Assembly (NCBI RefSeq): GCF_026930145.1 | Contig: NZ_JANHOJ010000001.1 | Span: 1-64,000, forward strand | Length of the DNA stretch: 64,000 nucleotides | DNA from: Bartonella sp. A05 | Lineage (GTDB): Bacteria > Pseudomonadota > Alphaproteobacteria > Rhizobiales > Rhizobiaceae | Direction of reading: 5' to 3' | Shown here: in pieces, positions 62,045-64,000 of the stretch | Layout: each line of letters begins with the position of its first letter | Numbering within the stretch: the stretch's first letter is position 1 | Notes under the pieces: model-generated | Told to the model about the DNA's origin: nothing | Database searches by the model: none | Seen by the model: only the letters and a program-made list of their open reading frames with translations | Program-made: the position numbers and the translations under genes

Positions 62045-62857
62045 TTAGAATAGTATATCATCGTCCCCAAAATTATTTGAAACAGTAGAATTGTAACTCT
62101 CTTTTTTGTCCTCTAAAATGAAATTTTGGTTCTCGTCTTTTTGAGAGGAGGAATTTCCAGTAAAATGAGATAAATCTCCGGGAGTTTTGGGGGTATTTCC
62201 AGGAGTTGGAGCAGCACCTCCCTTAGGATTCCAATTGGCAACACTTGCTAATTCCCCGATTGCCTTTGTTTTGGGCTTACCATTCTTATCTAAGAGATCA
62301 TATTGAGCAGCATTACGAGTCAACCAGCTTTCGAGTGTTTTTTTAACGGTCTTACCTCTTTCAGCCTCAATTACTGCTTCCCATGCAGCAACAACCGCGG
62401 CTAACTTTGGAGCATAACGCAGATGATTTGGATCTAGAAACGCATATCCTTGATCTTTAGTTTCACGAACATCAAGCTCTGAGAAGAAAAATTGAGATGA
62501 TATATCATTCCAGCGAAGCCAACCTTCTAAATCGCGAACACCAACAGATGAATCAGATAATTTGTGAACATATTGCTGATAATCCCAGTCATCTTTTTTC
62601 CATTCCCATTTCACTGTTAATATATTTTCTTTTCCTGCATTAACTATAGAATTGTACATTGCCCGAAATTGACCTATTTTCGATAATGATAACTGAACAC
62701 CATCCATATCACAGATAAGACTATTTGCTGGATTTTCTAACTCAGAAAACTGATATCTTGCTGGATTTATTCCAACTACCAACGCAGCTGCCTGCCATAA
62801 TGTAAAGAAAGGAGAAGCCCTCCACCATTCCATATCCTCATCAATCTCCATGCACAT
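62045..62857 (-). CDS. Element-encoded protein of unknown function
   Basis: A 270-residue protein. Residues 8-45 (MEWWRASPFFTLWQAAALVVGINPARYQFSE) form a conserved N-terminal block seen in many island and phage proteins. Residues about 160-215 (AWEAVIEAERGKTVKKTLESWL, AIGELASVANWNPKGG) look like a small helical DNA-binding unit, followed by a Pro/Gly/Asn-rich tail. No enzymatic motif. Its start overlaps the integrase end by 17 bases, so the two are coupled; a regulatory or replication-accessory role is inference. Met1, Met3 or Met9 could be the start. Confidence 0.75.
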   Translation of the reverse strand: MCMEIDEDMEWWRASPFFTLWQAAALVVGINPARYQFSELENPANSLICDMDGVQLSLSKIGQFRAMYNSIVNAGKENILTVKWEWKKDDWDYQQYVHKLSDSSVGVRDLEGWLRWNDISSQFFFSELDVRETKDQGYAFLDPNHLRYAPKLAAVVAAWEAVIEAERGKTVKKTLESWLTRNAAQYDLLDKNGKPKTKAIGELASVANWNPKGGAAPTPGNTPKTPGDLSHFTGNSSSQKDENQNFILEDKKESYNSTVSNNFGDDDILF

Positions 62858-64000
62858 TTCCTTTCTTTATTTGTAAAATTTGACTATTGGCACCGGTAAC
62901 ATGCAGTGCCCATCTCTCCATTAAAACACGACGCTGTTCGATAAAATCTGTGCGACGATAAGCACGTTCAACCTTACCACCAACAACATGCCCTAGAATG
63001 GTTTCTGCTACGTCATAAGGAGCATCTGTTGCTTCTGCTAACCAATCACGTAAACTAGAACGGAATCCATGGGGGCGTGCTTCAAGTTCAGCGCATTCCA
63101 TATGTTTTGACATGGACATATCGGAAATAACTCCACGTCTAACACTTGGAAACAAAAAACCATTACGAGAAAGAGAACGAGCTTGTTCAATAACTTTCAT
63201 GGCTTCGCCAGATAACGGCACGCGAAAATCTGCCGTAGCATCACGCCTGCCTTTCATAGATTCGCTAGAGATTGTCCAAATATGACCATCAATTTGATCT
63301 TCATGAATATGACGCAAAGGATTAGAACGAACACCTGTTAAAATAAGAAGGCGTAAAGCCAAATGCGTTATTGTTGTTTCTTCGAGTGTTGCGTAAAAAG
63401 CTGGAACATCACGCCAATCCATTGCCGGTATGTTTTGAGCTTTATGACGCTGTTTCCCAAGTAAAGCACGTGCTTTATCCGGTGCTTGTAGATCAACATC
63501 CAATCCAAGTGCAGCGGCATGTTTCAAGCAAATATTCAAGCGGTTCATAGCCTTACGAGCTGTATCAGCTTTTGTATGCCAAATTGGGGCTAATGTATCG
63601 CGTATATCTGTTTGATTAATCTCTGAAACAGGAACTTTGCCTAGCTTAGGTAAAATATGCAATTGCAAAGCTGTAAACCAACGCCCTGCTTTACCCTCGC
63701 CCTTTAATTCAGCTTTACGGCTTTCAAAGGCATCGAAAGCAATATCTTTCAATAAATGAAGATTACGCGCAGCCTCACATTTGAGCTTTTCGCGTTCTTT
63801 AATGGGATCACGACCTTCTCTGATAACAGCACGCCATTGTTCAACTAATCCACGTACTTGCTTCAAGGATACATCTTTGCAGGCGCCCAATCCCATTTCT
63901 CTGCACCGTCCATGAATGGTATAACGCAAGATCCATTGCGCACCGCCATCCTCACGCTTGTAAAGCCACAAGCCAGCTCCGTCATTATATTTACCAACTT
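62841..64000 (-). CDS. P4-type tyrosine integrase (5' end cut by the window edge)
   Basis: Site-specific recombinase, at least 386 residues here; the frame stays open to base 64000, reading VGKYNDGAGLWLYKRE, so the N-terminal DUF4102 arm-binding domain is only partly present. Core-binding helices around KLGKVPVSEINQTDIRDTLAPIW; catalytic domain with Arg in LILTGVRSNPLRH, Lys in SMKGRRDATADFRVPLS, HxxR in RPHGFRSSLRDWLAE, and GHVVGGKVERAYRR with the Tyr nucleophile. All catalytic residues are present. It should lie next to one attachment site just right of this window. Confidence 0.92.
   Translation of the reverse strand, partial: VGKYNDGAGLWLYKREDGGAQWILRYTIHGRCREMGLGACKDVSLKQVRGLVEQWRAVIREGRDPIKEREKLKCEAARNLHLLKDIAFDAFESRKAELKGEGKAGRWFTALQLHILPKLGKVPVSEINQTDIRDTLAPIWHTKADTARKAMNRLNICLKHAAALGLDVDLQAPDKARALLGKQRHKAQNIPAMDWRDVPAFYATLEETTITHLALRLLILTGVRSNPLRHIHEDQIDGHIWTISSESMKGRRDATADFRVPLSGEAMKVIEQARSLSRNGFLFPSVRRGVISDMSMSKHMECAELEARPHGFRSSLRDWLAEATDAPYDVAETILGHVVGGKVERAYRRTDFIEQRRVLMERWALHVTGANSQILQIKKGNVHGD

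Larger units (their letters stand above)
59024..64000. mobile_element. Phage-satellite-like integrated element (partial)
   Basis: Minus-strand block of integrase, unknown, AlpA, Toprim primase and DUF3987. The int-alpA-primase/replication order is the hallmark of Gram-negative PICIs and P4-like satellites. No capsid, tail, portal, terminase or lysis gene is visible. The right end lies beyond the window; the left end may be at 59 kb or reach tRNA-Phe at 51 kb if higBA and the Type ISP gene are cargo. Confidence 0.65.

Overview
The window looks like a chromosomal segment of a Bartonella species (Alphaproteobacteria, Hyphomicrobiales). Reasons: it is AT-rich, has long gene-free stretches typical of reduced Bartonella genomes, and carries rhizobial gene neighbourhoods such as murJ-trpS-usp-nfuA, rluD-rpoH-unknown-purA, rsmE-gshA and an overlapping HAD-ribF pair. 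It also has an autotransporter, and a tRNA-His with A73 paired with an unusual HisRS, as in Rhizobiales. The species cannot be named from sequence alone.

Layout. 0-5.9 kb: autotransporter adhesin, a small helical protein, a 2.1 kb gene-poor stretch, a DUF442-type phosphatase-like protein and small membrane proteins. 5.9-13 kb: ribF with a HAD hydrolase, a frameshifted secreted-protein remnant, then murJ-trpS-usp-nfuA. 14-22 kb: phnA-like gene, groES-groEL behind a sigma70-type promoter and a CIRCE operator, fumC, pgm, a peroxiredoxin and hisS. 22.9-24.9 kb: a large secreted DUF1561 (Leptospira 'virulence-modifying'-like) protein with possible lectin and cysteine-protease-like parts. 25.8-36 kb: gshA, rsmE, an AsmA protein, folD, a putrescine-glutamylation pair (puuB, puuA), tRNA-His and pyrD. 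36-48.9 kb: mscL, a PAS histidine kinase, an FtsK without membrane domain, an aldehyde dehydrogenase behind an operator-like palindrome, rluD, rpoH, a conserved one-TM protein and purA. 49-51 kb: serC and tRNA-Phe.

51-64 kb is accessory DNA. After tRNA-Phe come about 1.4 kb without genes (with two copies of a diverged ~60-90 bp repeat), a higBA toxin-antitoxin pair with a perfect 17 bp operator palindrome, and a 1,659-residue single-chain restriction-modification enzyme of Type ISP architecture. A frameshifted micro-gene lies just upstream of that enzyme, followed by a third, inverted repeat copy. Then comes a phage-satellite-like block, all on the minus strand: integrase (cut by the window edge), an unknown 270-residue protein, an AlpA-type regulator, a Toprim primase and a DUF3987 replication protein. 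No capsid, tail, terminase or lysis genes are visible, so the block resembles a PICI/P4-like satellite more than a full prophage, although the element continues beyond base 64000.

The most interesting items are the DUF1561 toxin candidate, the satellite-like element with its defence genes, and the undescribed dispersed repeat that brackets those defence genes.
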